Counted from the first letter of the stretch, positions 13,787-22,382 are shown. The stretch: DNA of 25,449 nt from DATHWB01 sp040902855 (GCA_040902855.1 JBBDWN010000082.1:1-25449); one strand, 5' to 3'. Notes: generated from the letters alone by a model not told the origin. Program-made: numbers and translations.

Positions 13787-16249
13787 TCAGCCGGAAGTGT
13801 AGGACCTCAGTTCGTCTTCTACTTCCTGCACGATCGTAAAGGTGGCGAGTTGCCCGGCGCCGACGTCGATGACCTTGACACCGGTTGCGACCCGCTGCTG
13901 ACGCGAGATGCTCTTGGCCGTCGTCCTGATTCCGATCCCCGTCGTCGAGATCAGGAAGATCTCGTCGTCCGGTTGCACCGCCCTGGCGCCGATCAGTTCG
14001 CCCCGCACCTTGGTGAGCTTGAATGCCTTCACCCCGATGCCGCCCCGGTTCTGACGGGGGAACTGGTCCGTGGCCGTCCGCTTGCCGTACCCGCCAGACG
14101 TCACGAGCAACACCTCGTCGCCGTCGATATTCGACGTCGCAGCCACGACCTCATCGCCCTCCCGCAGCTTGACCCCGCGCACGCCCTGGGTGGCGCGGCC
14201 CATCGGGCGCAGGTCCCCTTCAGAGAAACGGATTCCCTGGCCGTTGCGGGTGAAGAGCAGCATCTCGTTCTGGCCGTTCGTCGTCCTCACCGCCACCAGT
14301 TCGTCGTCGTCGTTGAGATTGATGGCGACAAGGGTGGTGTTCCGGGAGTCGTACTCCTTGAATTCGGTCTTCTTCGTCTGGCCCTTCTTTGTGACCATCA
14401 CGAGATAGCGGTTCGTCTCGTAGTCCCGTGTGTCGATCACCGCCTCGATCCTCTCCTCTGGCTCGAGCGGCATGATCGACTGGGCGAGCACACCTTTGGA
14501 CGTGCGCTGCTGACGGGGGATCTGGTGGGCTTTGACGCGATGCACCTTGCCGGTGTTCGTGAAGAACAACAGGTAGGCGTGAGCGGTCGTGTAGAGGAGG
14601 TGTGAGACGACATCGTCTGCCCCCACCTCCGCCGCCTTGATGCCTCGCCCTCCCCGCCCCTGGGACTTGTAGGTGTCTGCGGCGACCGACTTGACGTAAC
14701 CCGATCGAGAGACCGAGACGATGACCTCGTCGTCGGCAATCAGGTCCTCCAAGGACAGATCGCCTTCGTCGGGAATGATCTGGCTCCGGCGGGACTCGCC
14801 GAACTTCTCACGAATCTCGGTGAGGTCTGCCTTGATGATCTCCCGACGCTTCGTCGGGTCCGCCAAAATCGACTCGAGTTCGGCGATCAGCGCCCTGAGC
14901 CCTTCCAGTTCCTCGCGCAGTTCGTTGATGGACAATGCGGTGAGCTGGCGCAGACGCATCTCCAGGATGGCGTTGGCCTGCTCTTCGGACAGCTCGAACC
15001 GTTCGACCAGCCCTGCCCTGGCCGACGCCGTGTCAGCCGACTCCCGAATGAGGGCGATGACGGCGTCGATGTTGTCGACGGCGATCATCAGTCCTTCGAG
15101 GATGTGGGCCCGCCGCTGCGCCTTGTCCAGACGGAACTGGGTTCGCCGTTCGACGACTTCCATCTGGTGGTCGATGTAGTACCCGACCATGTCTGCGAGG
15201 TTGAGGGTTCGCGGCACCCCGTCGACGAGGGCGACGACGTTGTACCCGAACGAGTCCTGCAACGGCGTGTTCTTGTAGAGCTGATTGAGAACCACCTGTG
15301 GGATGGCTTCCCGCTTGAGAACGATGACGAGGCGCATGCCGCGCCGCTCGTTCGACTCGTTGCGGACATCGGCGATCCCCGTGACCCGCTTGTTGTCGAC
15401 CAGCACCTTGATCTTGGCGATGACACGCTCGATCGACACCTGATACGGCAACTCGGTGACCACGATCGCGGTTCGCGTCCCCTTGCCGTCCTTGATCTCC
15501 TCGACATCGGCCACAGCCCGCAACTTGACCGAACCGCGTCCGGTGGCAAGGGCCTCCTTCGATCCAGCGGTGCCGACGATGAAACCGCCGGTCGGGAAGT
15601 CAGGACCCTTGACGAACCTCATCAGCTCCTCGGAGTCGGCATCCGGGTTCTCGAGCACGTGGATGCAGGCGGCGGTGACCTCACGCAGGTTGTGCGGGGG
15701 GATGTTGGTTGCCATGCCGACGGCGATTCCCTGGGAGCCGTTGACCAACAAGTTCGGATACCGGGAAGGCAGCACGGTCGGCTGCTGGTACTCACCGGAG
15801 TAGTTGTCCTCGAAGTCGACGGTGTCCTCGCCGATTCCTTCGAGAAGACGCATCGAGAGCTCGCTGAGTCGACATTCGGTGTACCGGGCGGCACCGGGGG
15901 GATCGTCGACGGTCCCGAAGTTTCCTTGCGGGTCGATGAGCAGGTGACGCATGGAGAAGTCTTGACCCATGCGCACCAGCGCGTCATAGATGGCCTGGTC
16001 TCCGTGCGGGTGATAGTTACCCATCACGTCTCCGACCACCTTCGAGCACTTCCGGTGGGCGGTGCCGGGGCCGATGTTGGATTCCGACATCGACCAGATG
16101 ATGCGACGCTGCACCGGCTTGAGGCCGTCGCGGACGTCGGGGAGGGCACGCGAGACGATCACCGACATGGCGTAGTCGATGAAGGACTGCTCCATCTCGG
16201 CGTTGATGTCGATGTCGGTACGCGGGACGGGAACGAATTCGTCAGTCAT
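13787..16249 (-). CDS. gyrA: DNA gyrase subunit A
   Basis: An 820-residue type II topoisomerase subunit that cuts and rejoins DNA. The catalytic tyrosine is Y123 in GAARYTECRLS. The N-terminal winged-helix and tower domains and a six-bladed C-terminal domain follow; the GyrA-box is QGRGGRG in the segment DTYKSQGRGGRGIKAAE, which marks gyrase rather than Topo IV. The ATG at 16249 has GGAG upstream and gives the family start MTDEFVPVPRTDIDINAEME; the frame extends above but only over the gyrB end. It begins 19 bp after the gyrB stop, so both form one operon. Oddity: the residue aligned with E. coli S83 is glutamine (Q85 in HPHGDQAIYD), while the partner acidic residue (E. coli D87, here D89) is kept. 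Confidence 0.97.
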   Translation of the reverse strand: MTDEFVPVPRTDIDINAEMEQSFIDYAMSVIVSRALPDVRDGLKPVQRRIIWSMSESNIGPGTAHRKCSKVVGDVMGNYHPHGDQAIYDALVRMGQDFSMRHLLIDPQGNFGTVDDPPGAARYTECRLSELSMRLLEGIGEDTVDFEDNYSGEYQQPTVLPSRYPNLLVNGSQGIAVGMATNIPPHNLREVTAACIHVLENPDADSEELMRFVKGPDFPTGGFIVGTAGSKEALATGRGSVKLRAVADVEEIKDGKGTRTAIVVTELPYQVSIERVIAKIKVLVDNKRVTGIADVRNESNERRGMRLVIVLKREAIPQVVLNQLYKNTPLQDSFGYNVVALVDGVPRTLNLADMVGYYIDHQMEVVERRTQFRLDKAQRRAHILEGLMIAVDNIDAVIALIRESADTASARAGLVERFELSEEQANAILEMRLRQLTALSINELREELEGLRALIAELESILADPTKRREIIKADLTEIREKFGESRRSQIIPDEGDLSLEDLIADDEVIVSVSRSGYVKSVAADTYKSQGRGGRGIKAAEVGADDVVSHLLYTTAHAYLLFFTNTGKVHRVKAHQIPRQQRTSKGVLAQSIMPLEPEERIEAVIDTRDYETNRYLVMVTKKGQTKKTEFKEYDSRNTTLVAINLNDDDELVAVRTTNGQNEMLLFTRNGQGIRFSEGDLRPMGRATQGVRGVKLREGDEVVAATSNIDGDEVLLVTSGGYGKRTATDQFPRQNRGGIGVKAFKLTKVRGELIGARAVQPDDEIFLISTTGIGIRTTAKSISRQQRVATGVKVIDVGAGQLATFTIVQEVEDELRSYTSG

Positions 16250-16268
16250 GAGTGGTCTCCGATGGCGA

Positions 16269-18179
16269 TCAGATGTCGAGGAAGCGGACGTCGCTGGCCC
16301 GGCGCTGGATGAATGCCTTCCGCGACGGGACATCATCGCCCATCAATGTCGAGAAGACTTCTTCCGCCCTGGCGGCATCCTCGAGGTCGACCCGCAGCAG
16401 CGTGCGAGTCTCAGGATTCATGGTGGTGTCCCACAGTTCCTTCGGGTTCATCTCACCGAGACCCTTGAAACGGGTGGGCTTCACCTTCGGGTTCGTCGTC
16501 CGCAGTTGGTCGAGTGCCCGATCGTCGTGGAGGTACACGATCTTGTTCGACCCGATCTTCACCCGATACAGCGGGGGTTGGGCGATGTAGACGAAGCCCG
16601 CCTCGATCAGCCCTCGCAGATGGCGGAACAACAAGGTGAGCAGCAGTGTCCGAATGTGGGCACCGTCGACGTCTGCGTCCGCCAGCAGGACGACCTTGTG
16701 GTAGCGGGCTTTGGTGATGTCGAACTCCTCGCCGATGCCGGTTCCCATCGCCGTGATGATGTCCTGGACCTCGGTGTTTTCGAGGGCCTTGGCGAGTCGT
16801 GCCTTCTCGACATTGAGGATCTTTCCGCGAATCGGGAGCACCGCCTGGTATTCGGACATGCGTGCCTGTTTGGCCGGCCCGGCCGCCGAGGCGCCCTCGA
16901 CGATGAAGAGTTCACTCTCCCCCGGATCGCGCGACGAACAGTCGGCCAGCTTGTCGGGAAGGCCGCCGGATTCGAGCCCCGACTTACGGCGGGTGAGGTC
17001 GCGAGCGCGTCTGGCTGCCTCACGAGCCTTGGCAGCCGTGATCGCCTTGTCGATGATCCTGCGAGCGTCGGCCGAATACCGTTCCAGCCACTCAGGCAAG
17101 CGTTGGTTGAGCGCCCGCTCGACGTATGACCGGACTTCGGTGTTGCCCAGCTTTGTCTTGGTCTGACCCTCGAACTGCGGCTCGCGCACCTTGACGCTCA
17201 CGACGGCCGTCAGACCCTCCCGGATGTCCTCTCCGGTGAGGTTCGGGTCCTTCTCCTTCAACATCCCCTTGGTTCGTGCGAAGTCGTTGACGGCCTTCGT
17301 GAGCGCCTTGCGGAAGCCCTCCTCGTGCGTGCCGCCCTCGTGGGTGTTGATGTTGTTGGCGAAGCTGAGGACGGTCTCGTTGTAAGAGGTGGTCCACTGC
17401 ATCGCCACCTCCAGTTCCATGGTCGGACTGGTGTCATCGAACTCCACGATCCGGGCGTGCAACGGCTCCTTCTTCTGGTTCAGATATCCGATGTAGTCGA
17501 CCAGCCCGCCCTTGTAGAGGAAGTTGTCCGAGCGTCTTTCGCCCCGTTCGTCCTCGAGGGTGATCTCGATGCCCCGGTTGAGGAAGGCCATCTCGCGCAG
17601 TCGCGTCTGGATGATGTCGTATTCGAACTCGACGGTCTCGGTGAAGATGTCGGTGTCGGGCCAGAACGTGATGGTGGTCCCCGTCTTCTTGGCCTCCCGG
17701 CCCTTGACGACCGGCCCGAGCACGAACCCGCGCTCGAACTCCTGGGTCCAGACCGCACCGTCCCGGCGAATCTCGGCCTCGAGACGGGAGGAAAGGGCGT
17801 TGACAACCGAGACCCCCACGCCGTGGAGACCACCGGAGACGGTGTACGCACCGGCTTCGAACTTGCCCCCGGCATGGAGTTTCGTCAGCACGGTGGTGAG
17901 CGCCGACTCCTTCGTCTCGGAGTGCTGAGCAACGGGGATTCCCCGGCCGTTGTCGACGACCCGCACGCCACCGGATTCGAGGATCGTCACGTCGATCCTG
18001 GTGCAGTACCCGGCCATGGCCTCGTCGATGGCGTTGTCGACCACCTCCCATACGAGATGGTGAAGGCCTCGAGGTCCCGTCGACCCGATGTACATCCCTG
18101 GTCGCTTTCGGACCGGTTCGAGATCTTTGAGGACCGTGATCTGTGAGGCGTCGTACGCGCCGCCGGACTTGGCTGTCAT
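16269..18179 (-). CDS. gyrB: DNA gyrase subunit B
   Basis: A 636-residue ATPase subunit of gyrase, the shorter Gram-positive form without the TOPRIM insertion of E. coli. GHKL elements are EVVDNAIDEA (45-54), DNGRGIPV and GGLHGVGVSVVNALS. In the TOPRIM domain, the metal ligands E428 and D501/D503 (ADADVDG) are intact. Oddity: the normally near-invariant EGDSAGGSAK reads EGASAAGPAK here (A430 at the E. coli D426 position), and the E. coli K447 equivalent is R451, as is common in actinobacteria. I chose ATG 18179 over ATG 18203 because GGAG lies about eight bases upstream and the family N-terminus then aligns. A clear promoter lies upstream (18234-18262). Confidence 0.96.
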   Translation of the reverse strand: MTAKSGGAYDASQITVLKDLEPVRKRPGMYIGSTGPRGLHHLVWEVVDNAIDEAMAGYCTRIDVTILESGGVRVVDNGRGIPVAQHSETKESALTTVLTKLHAGGKFEAGAYTVSGGLHGVGVSVVNALSSRLEAEIRRDGAVWTQEFERGFVLGPVVKGREAKKTGTTITFWPDTDIFTETVEFEYDIIQTRLREMAFLNRGIEITLEDERGERRSDNFLYKGGLVDYIGYLNQKKEPLHARIVEFDDTSPTMELEVAMQWTTSYNETVLSFANNINTHEGGTHEEGFRKALTKAVNDFARTKGMLKEKDPNLTGEDIREGLTAVVSVKVREPQFEGQTKTKLGNTEVRSYVERALNQRLPEWLERYSADARRIIDKAITAAKAREAARRARDLTRRKSGLESGGLPDKLADCSSRDPGESELFIVEGASAAGPAKQARMSEYQAVLPIRGKILNVEKARLAKALENTEVQDIITAMGTGIGEEFDITKARYHKVVLLADADVDGAHIRTLLLTLLFRHLRGLIEAGFVYIAQPPLYRVKIGSNKIVYLHDDRALDQLRTTNPKVKPTRFKGLGEMNPKELWDTTMNPETRTLLRVDLEDAARAEEVFSTLMGDDVPSRKAFIQRRASDVRFLDI

Positions 18180-18233
18180 ACCCTTACTCCGAGCGCGCGA
18201 CATGAAGTGCGCAAGACGAAATTCATAAATGTA

Positions 18234-18262
18234 ATTCTAGTGGAATCGAGTGCCGCGACCAA
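18234..18262 (-). promoter_or_regulatory. Predicted sigma-70 promoter of gyrB-gyrA
   Basis: On the minus strand TTGGTC (18257-18262) and TAGAAT (18234-18239) are separated by exactly 17 bp. The predicted RNA start near 18227 gives a leader of about 48 nt to the chosen gyrB ATG. The promoter sits in the 131-bp gap between DUF721 and gyrB, implying that gyrBA is transcribed separately from dnaN-recF. Confidence 0.6.
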
Positions 18263-18310
18263 GCCCTGTGACGCTCGGAAGTGCCGATGTTGATTAGGTT
18301 TTCCGGGTAT

Positions 18311-18610
18311 TCAGCGACGTTTCGGCGCCACGACCCGCACGGAGGTCACGACGTCCGGTCCGAACTCCTCGCCGAGCCGTTCGAGAAGTGACCCGATTCC
18401 GTAGCGGAGCATCGAAACCGCACCCGGCGTGATCGCTTCGACCACCAGTTCGGCGTCCTGGAGCGACACCGGAACGGACCGTCCCGACCACGGGTGGCCG
18501 ACCACCGCGTCCCACTCTGTCCGCAGACGCGTCCAGGTGTCGGGGGCGACGAGGCGATATCGCTTCATGAGGGTGTCGAGCAGTTCGCCGATGGGCTTCG
18601 GGTCTCTCAC
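18311..18610 (-). CDS. DUF721 family protein (RecF-GyrB intergenic protein)
   Basis: A 99-residue protein of the DUF721 family regularly found between recF and gyrB in actinobacteria. The sequence shows PIGELLDTLMKRY at the start, W-containing LRTEWDAVVG in the middle, then LVVEAITPGAVSMLRYGIGSL, matching that family's core. It may bind nucleic acid, but the function is not established. It starts with a GTG (18608-18610) overlapping the recF TGA by four bases (GTGA), with GGGAGG nine bases upstream inside recF. This short frame is chosen over the open frame extending back to 19171, because that extension merely shadows recF. Confidence 0.85.
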   Translation of the reverse strand: MRDPKPIGELLDTLMKRYRLVAPDTWTRLRTEWDAVVGHPWSGRSVPVSLQDAELVVEAITPGAVSMLRYGIGSLLERLGEEFGPDVVTSVRVVAPKRR

Positions 18611-19704
18611 TGCCCGATCCTCCCATCCTTGACCTGCCAGGTGACGCCCTCGAGCGGGACGTGGGACGGGTCGGCGGTCGTGATCATCGTCTGGGCGACG
18701 GGCAACGCCGACGTCAACGCACGCGCTCGCGACGGATCGAGTTCGGAGAACACGTCGTCGAGAAGCAGGATGGGAACGGTGTCCGTGACCTCGGTGATCG
18801 CCCGATGGGTCGCCAACCTCACTGCCAGCGCCAACGTCCGCTGCTCTCCCTGACTGGCCTGGTGCCGCGAATCGTGACCTCCGAGCAGAAACGTCGGCTC
18901 GTCGCGGTGCGGGCCCACAGTCGTCACCCGCCGATCGCGATCTGCTCGCTGGGCGCCGGCGAGGGCCTGCTGCATCTCGCCAGCGAAGGCTGCTCCCGGT
19001 CGAGACCGGGCAAAGTCGGTCGCCCACTCCGACCGATATTCGAACTCGGGTGCCGCATCGTGACCCGCCACCTCGCAATAGGCGCCCCCCAGATGGGCCG
19101 AGATGGCAGCAAGCGCCCTGACACGGCGCACCATCAGCCGCCCGGAAGCCTGCGCCAGCCGCTCGTCCCACACCGAAAGCGTCATCGGGTCCTTCTCACC
19201 CTGTTTGAGAAAGGCGTTGCGCTGCCGGAGTGCCCGTTCGAACTCCATCCGATCGGCGTAGGAAGCCGGCCACAGCTGGATTGCGGCGTCATCGAGGAGA
19301 TCGCGGCGGTAGGCGGGACCGCGCTTGATCAGGTCGAGGTCTTCGGGCAGAAACGCCACGATGCGGACGTGGCCGATGAGATCGGCGGTCCGAGCCAGCC
19401 GCTGCCGGTTGACCTGCACCCGACGGGCACCGCGTCGTCGAACCTCGATCTCCACCAGTGTGGAGCCGCCGTCGCCCCGGACGACCGACCCGCGGAGGAA
19501 CCCGGAATCGGCATCGTGTGCGACGAGAGCCTCATCCGGGCTGCCCCGAAACGAGCGGAGGGTCGCCAGATACGACACTGCTTCGAGAAGACCCGTCTTG
19601 CCTGCACCGTTCCGACCCACCAGCACGTTGGTTCCAGGGTCGGGGCGCCATTCAACCTCGGAGTGGCTCCGGAATCCGGCCAGTGTCAACCACTCGAGGT
19701 ACAC
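18607..19704 (-). CDS. recF: DNA replication and repair protein RecF
   Basis: A 365-residue SMC-like ABC ATPase that loads RecA at gaps with RecO and RecR. The N-terminus has the RecF pattern YLEWLTLAGFRSH, Walker A GRNGAGKT (30-37), and a signature motif QASQGEQRTLALAVRL, with Walker B ILLLDDVFSELD. Length is normal. It starts with GTG at 19704, 10 bp after the dnaN stop, and ends overlapping DUF721, so dnaN-recF-DUF721 form one transcription unit. Confidence 0.95.
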   Translation of the reverse strand: MYLEWLTLAGFRSHSEVEWRPDPGTNVLVGRNGAGKTGLLEAVSYLATLRSFRGSPDEALVAHDADSGFLRGSVVRGDGGSTLVEIEVRRRGARRVQVNRQRLARTADLIGHVRIVAFLPEDLDLIKRGPAYRRDLLDDAAIQLWPASYADRMEFERALRQRNAFLKQGEKDPMTLSVWDERLAQASGRLMVRRVRALAAISAHLGGAYCEVAGHDAAPEFEYRSEWATDFARSRPGAAFAGEMQQALAGAQRADRDRRVTTVGPHRDEPTFLLGGHDSRHQASQGEQRTLALAVRLATHRAITEVTDTVPILLLDDVFSELDPSRARALTSALPVAQTMITTADPSHVPLEGVTWQVKDGRIGQ

Positions 19705-19714
19705 CGTGCCCCGG

Positions 19715-20797
19715 TCACACCCGGACGGGCATCAGCAGGTAGATGAAGCCGTCCTCGCCGACCGAGGAGATCACGCTTGGCTTGAGGCCGTCGATCACCC
19801 GGATCCGGATCTGGTCTCCTTCGATCGCACTCACACCGTCGGCCAGATATCGAGGGTTGAACGCGATCTGGACCGCTTCGTCCGCGCCGCTGAACTCACC
19901 AGGGAGGTGTTCTGCTTCACCACCCACATCCTGGCGGGAGACCGTGATCTCCACCCCGCCGGCCGTGAGATTCAGACGCACGGGAATGTGATCCTCGGCA
20001 ACCAGCGACACCCGTCCGAGTGCCTCCAACAGCCCCTCCTTGGCGACGACCATCTCGTTCGGATACGAGTCGGGCAGCAGCGACTGGTACTTGGGAAACG
20101 TTCCTTCGATCATTCGGAGCCTGAGCATCCCGCGATCGGATTGGAAGACGCCTTCGCGTCCTTCGAGACTCACGGTCACTTTGGAAGAGCCGATCGTCCT
20201 CGGGAGTTCCCGCAACCCCCGAGCCGGTATCAGGCCGGAACCCTCGATACCCACCCCCGGCAGGTCTCTCACGGCCAAACGGTAGGAGTCGGTGGCCACC
20301 AGTCGGACCCCCTCGTCACGGGATTCGAAGAGCACTCCCGTGAGGATCGGACGTGCGGCATCGCCGGAGGCCGCCACGGTGACTTGACCGGTCGCCAGCG
20401 ACAGAGCCTCGCCGTCGACTTCGGTCCCACCGATGATCCCGTCGTCGATCGTCGGGAAGTCGTCGAGTGACAGTTGGCGGAGATTGAAACGCGGGCCCTT
20501 GCCGAGGATTTCGACGTCGGCGTCCCCGGTGGTGATCGTGACCGGTCCCACCGGCATCCGTCGCACCGCCTGCTCGAGGAGCTTGCCGGGAATCACCGCT
20601 CTGCCCTCCTCCAGCGCTTCCACGTCGGCGTGAGTTTGGACGGTCATCTCGAGGTCGGTCCCCGTGACGCGCAACGTCGAACCGCTCACGTCGCACAGCA
20701 GACCCTGGAGGACCGGAAGGGCGGAGCGTGCGCCGACTGCCCGGTTCGCTCGGCCAAACACATCACCGAGATCGTCTCGTTCAGCTCGGAATTTCAC
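19715..20797 (-). CDS. dnaN: DNA polymerase III beta sliding clamp
   Basis: A 360-residue clamp with the three repeated domains of the family. Recognisable parts are ARSALPVLQGLLCDV (about 23-37), the inter-domain ATDSYRLAVRDL segment (about 168-179) that lines the protein-binding cleft, GTFPKYQSLLP, and the conserved C-terminus DGFIYLLMPVRV, which supplies the M-P-x-R residues of the partner-binding pocket. The start is GTG (20795-20797), with a weak AAGGGA upstream. It lies immediately downstream of the oriC-like region and upstream of recF. Confidence 0.96.
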   Translation of the reverse strand: MKFRAERDDLGDVFGRANRAVGARSALPVLQGLLCDVSGSTLRVTGTDLEMTVQTHADVEALEEGRAVIPGKLLEQAVRRMPVGPVTITTGDADVEILGKGPRFNLRQLSLDDFPTIDDGIIGGTEVDGEALSLATGQVTVAASGDAARPILTGVLFESRDEGVRLVATDSYRLAVRDLPGVGIEGSGLIPARGLRELPRTIGSSKVTVSLEGREGVFQSDRGMLRLRMIEGTFPKYQSLLPDSYPNEMVVAKEGLLEALGRVSLVAEDHIPVRLNLTAGGVEITVSRQDVGGEAEHLPGEFSGADEAVQIAFNPRYLADGVSAIEGDQIRIRVIDGLKPSVISSVGEDGFIYLLMPVRV

Positions 20798-20847
20798 AGC
20801 TCACAGTCCCTTTCTTCGACTTCTTGATCTATCGATATTCAAACCAG

Positions 20848-20859
20848 TAGTAGTAGTAG
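20848..20859 (+). promoter_or_regulatory. DnaA-trio element (four TAG repeats)
   Basis: Four uninterrupted TAG triplets, preceded by an imperfect CAG, end in a G5 run (20859-20863) that abuts a DnaA box. Read 3' to 5' away from the box this is GAT repeated, fitting the DnaA-trio consensus 3'-(G/A)A(T/A)-5' on which the DnaA filament assembles to open the origin. Confidence 0.7.
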
Positions 20860-20863
20860 GGGG

Positions 20864-20879
20864 TGTGGATTGTGGATGA
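20864..20879 (-). promoter_or_regulatory. Two overlapping DnaA boxes next to the trio
   Basis: TGTGGATTG (20864-20872) and TGTGGATGA (20871-20879) overlap by two bases, a 7-bp step. On the minus strand they read CAATCCACA and TCATCCACA, two and one mismatches from TTATCCACA. Their place beside the G-run and trio suggests that they nucleate the DnaA filament. Confidence 0.65.
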
Positions 20880-20926
20880 AGAAGTGAAACGGTAGGCGTC
20901 ATCAGGTTGTTTCGGGACTTTCGCGT

Positions 20927-20935
20927 TGTGGATTG
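20927..20935 (-). promoter_or_regulatory. DnaA box (CAATCCACA)
   Basis: TGTGGATTG on the plus strand, identical to the first box of the trio-proximal pair and in the same orientation. It has two mismatches to TTATCCACA. Confidence 0.55.
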
Positions 20936-20977
20936 AATCCGGGATGCTCACATCGCGAAACGCGATTGAACGACTCC

Positions 20978-20986
20978 TGTGGATGA
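20978..20986 (-). promoter_or_regulatory. DnaA box (TCATCCACA)
   Basis: TGTGGATGA on the plus strand, identical to the second box of the trio-proximal pair, one mismatch from TTATCCACA. It lies four bases from the dnaA stop codon. Confidence 0.55.
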
Positions 20987-20990
20987 GTGG

Positions 20991-22382
20991 TCATCTTTTC
21001 CTCAGGTTGGATGACAACTCTTGAACACGGTCATAGACCTCTCGTTCGGTCTCCATGATCTTCTTCACGCGGTCGATGGCGTACATGACAGTCGTGTGAT
21101 CGCGACCGCCGAACACCTCGCCGATACGCGGGAGCGAGAGGCTGGTGAGGTCTCGACACAGGTACATGGCAACCTGTCGACACTGGGCGAGCGGCTGCTT
21201 GCGGCTCGCACTCACGAGGTCCGCCACGGTCAGGCCGTAGGCCTCGGCCGTGGCCTGAAGAATCATCGGTGGGTCCACGGCCTTCGCCTCATGTCCCGGA
21301 AGGAGGTCTTGGAGCACGCGCTCGGCCATTGCCAAGTTGATCGTCTCTCCGGTGAGTTTGGCGAGGGCGCTGACTCGGGTGAGGGCACCTTCGAGTTCGC
21401 GGATGTTGTCCGAGACGAGGGTGGCGATGAACCCGAGCACATCTTCGGGAACGCTCAGTCGAGCCATCTCCACGTTGCGGTGGAGGATGGCGAGGCGGGT
21501 TTCGACATCGGGTGGCTGCACGTCTGTCAGGAGTCCCCACTCGAAGCGGCTTCGGAGCCGATCTTCGAGGGTTGACAGGTTCTTCGGTGCGCGATCGGAT
21601 GTGATGACGATCTGCTTGCCGGACTCGTAGAGCGTGTTGAAGGTGTGGAAGAACTCTTCGAGTATCTGCTCCTTGCCTTCGAAGAACTGGATGTCATCGA
21701 GAAGCAGGATGTCGGTGGTCCGATAGCGGATCTTGAAGGCATCCATCTGTTTGCGACGAATACCGGAGATGAAGTCCGAAAAGAAGGTCTCCGATGAGAC
21801 GTAACGGACCTCCAGACCCGGATAGAGCTCGATGGCGTGGTGTCCGATGGCATTCAGAAGGTGGGTCTTGCCGAGACCCGCTCCGCCGTAGATGAACAGA
21901 GGGTTGTAGGTGCTTCCCGGTTGTTCGGCGACGGCCATGGCCGCCGCGAAGGGGAATCGGTTGGATGAACCGACGACGAAGTTCTCGAATTGGTACTTCC
22001 GGACGAGACGAGCGGCCGATTCGGGAGTAGGAAGACCGTTGCGTCCGCCCTCTGCCGGCACCATCGGGTTGGGGGTGGGCGATCCTTCGACCGATGCTCC
22101 TTCAGCCACCGGTTCGTCGAAGGCGTCGGTGTCCCCGGTCATGAACACGAGGTCCATCTCGGTTCCGAAGGCGGTGTGGAATGCTTGCTCGACCGCCTCG
22201 CCGTGCTTTTCGACGACCCATCTGAGATGGAAGTCGCTCGGCGCAACGAGAGTGACGGACCCGTCGTCGACTTCCGTGTCCAGCCGGGCCAGCCATGTTT
22301 GCCACGCACCGGGGGTCACGCGATCCCTCAACACCGTCCGAAACCGGGCAACCCGATCGTCATGTTGTGGAACGTGCACCAC
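20991..22382 (-). CDS. dnaA: Chromosomal replication initiator DnaA
   Basis: A 463-residue initiator with all four domains. Domain I spans about 1-80, a short Pro/Gly-rich linker about 85-120, and the AAA+ domain follows with Walker A GGAGLGKT (166-173), Walker B LLLDD (226-230) and the initiator-specific region. Domain IV has the DNA-binding signature GRDHTTVMYAIDRVKK (426-441). Domain II is short compared with Streptomyces DnaA. The start is GTG at 22382 (a second GTG follows at once), with GGGAGGG about seven bases upstream. It is divergent from rpmH across a 534-bp region with DnaA boxes, and followed by the oriC-like gap. Confidence 0.97.
   Translation of the reverse strand: MVHVPQHDDRVARFRTVLRDRVTPGAWQTWLARLDTEVDDGSVTLVAPSDFHLRWVVEKHGEAVEQAFHTAFGTEMDLVFMTGDTDAFDEPVAEGASVEGSPTPNPMVPAEGGRNGLPTPESAARLVRKYQFENFVVGSSNRFPFAAAMAVAEQPGSTYNPLFIYGGAGLGKTHLLNAIGHHAIELYPGLEVRYVSSETFFSDFISGIRRKQMDAFKIRYRTTDILLLDDIQFFEGKEQILEEFFHTFNTLYESGKQIVITSDRAPKNLSTLEDRLRSRFEWGLLTDVQPPDVETRLAILHRNVEMARLSVPEDVLGFIATLVSDNIRELEGALTRVSALAKLTGETINLAMAERVLQDLLPGHEAKAVDPPMILQATAEAYGLTVADLVSASRKQPLAQCRQVAMYLCRDLTSLSLPRIGEVFGGRDHTTVMYAIDRVKKIMETEREVYDRVQELSSNLRKR

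Larger units (their letters stand above)
20798..20990. other. oriC: Probable oriC (dnaA-dnaN intergenic region)
   Basis: This 193-bp gap holds four DnaA-box-like nonamers all in the same orientation (TGTGGAT cores at 20864, 20871, 20927 and 20978), a DnaA-trio run (20848-20859), a G5 tract between them, and an AT-richer stretch (about 20818-20846) as the likely unwinding zone. A small perfect stem (ATCGCG 952-957 and CGCGAT 961-966 of the 20 kb block) lies near the dnaA stop. The position is where oriC is found in mycobacteria and streptomycetes. It is short with few boxes for an actinobacterial origin, so boxes upstream of dnaA may also take part. Confidence 0.75.

Noticed and set aside
13787..18179. 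Gyrase pair as topoisomerase IV (ParE/ParC)
   Set aside because: The QGRGGRG GyrA-box and the location next to recF and dnaN identify gyrase.
18611..19171. Longer version of the DUF721 protein (286 residues)
   Set aside because: The extension lies wholly within recF in another frame; the GTG at 18610 with a four-base overlap gives the normal family length.
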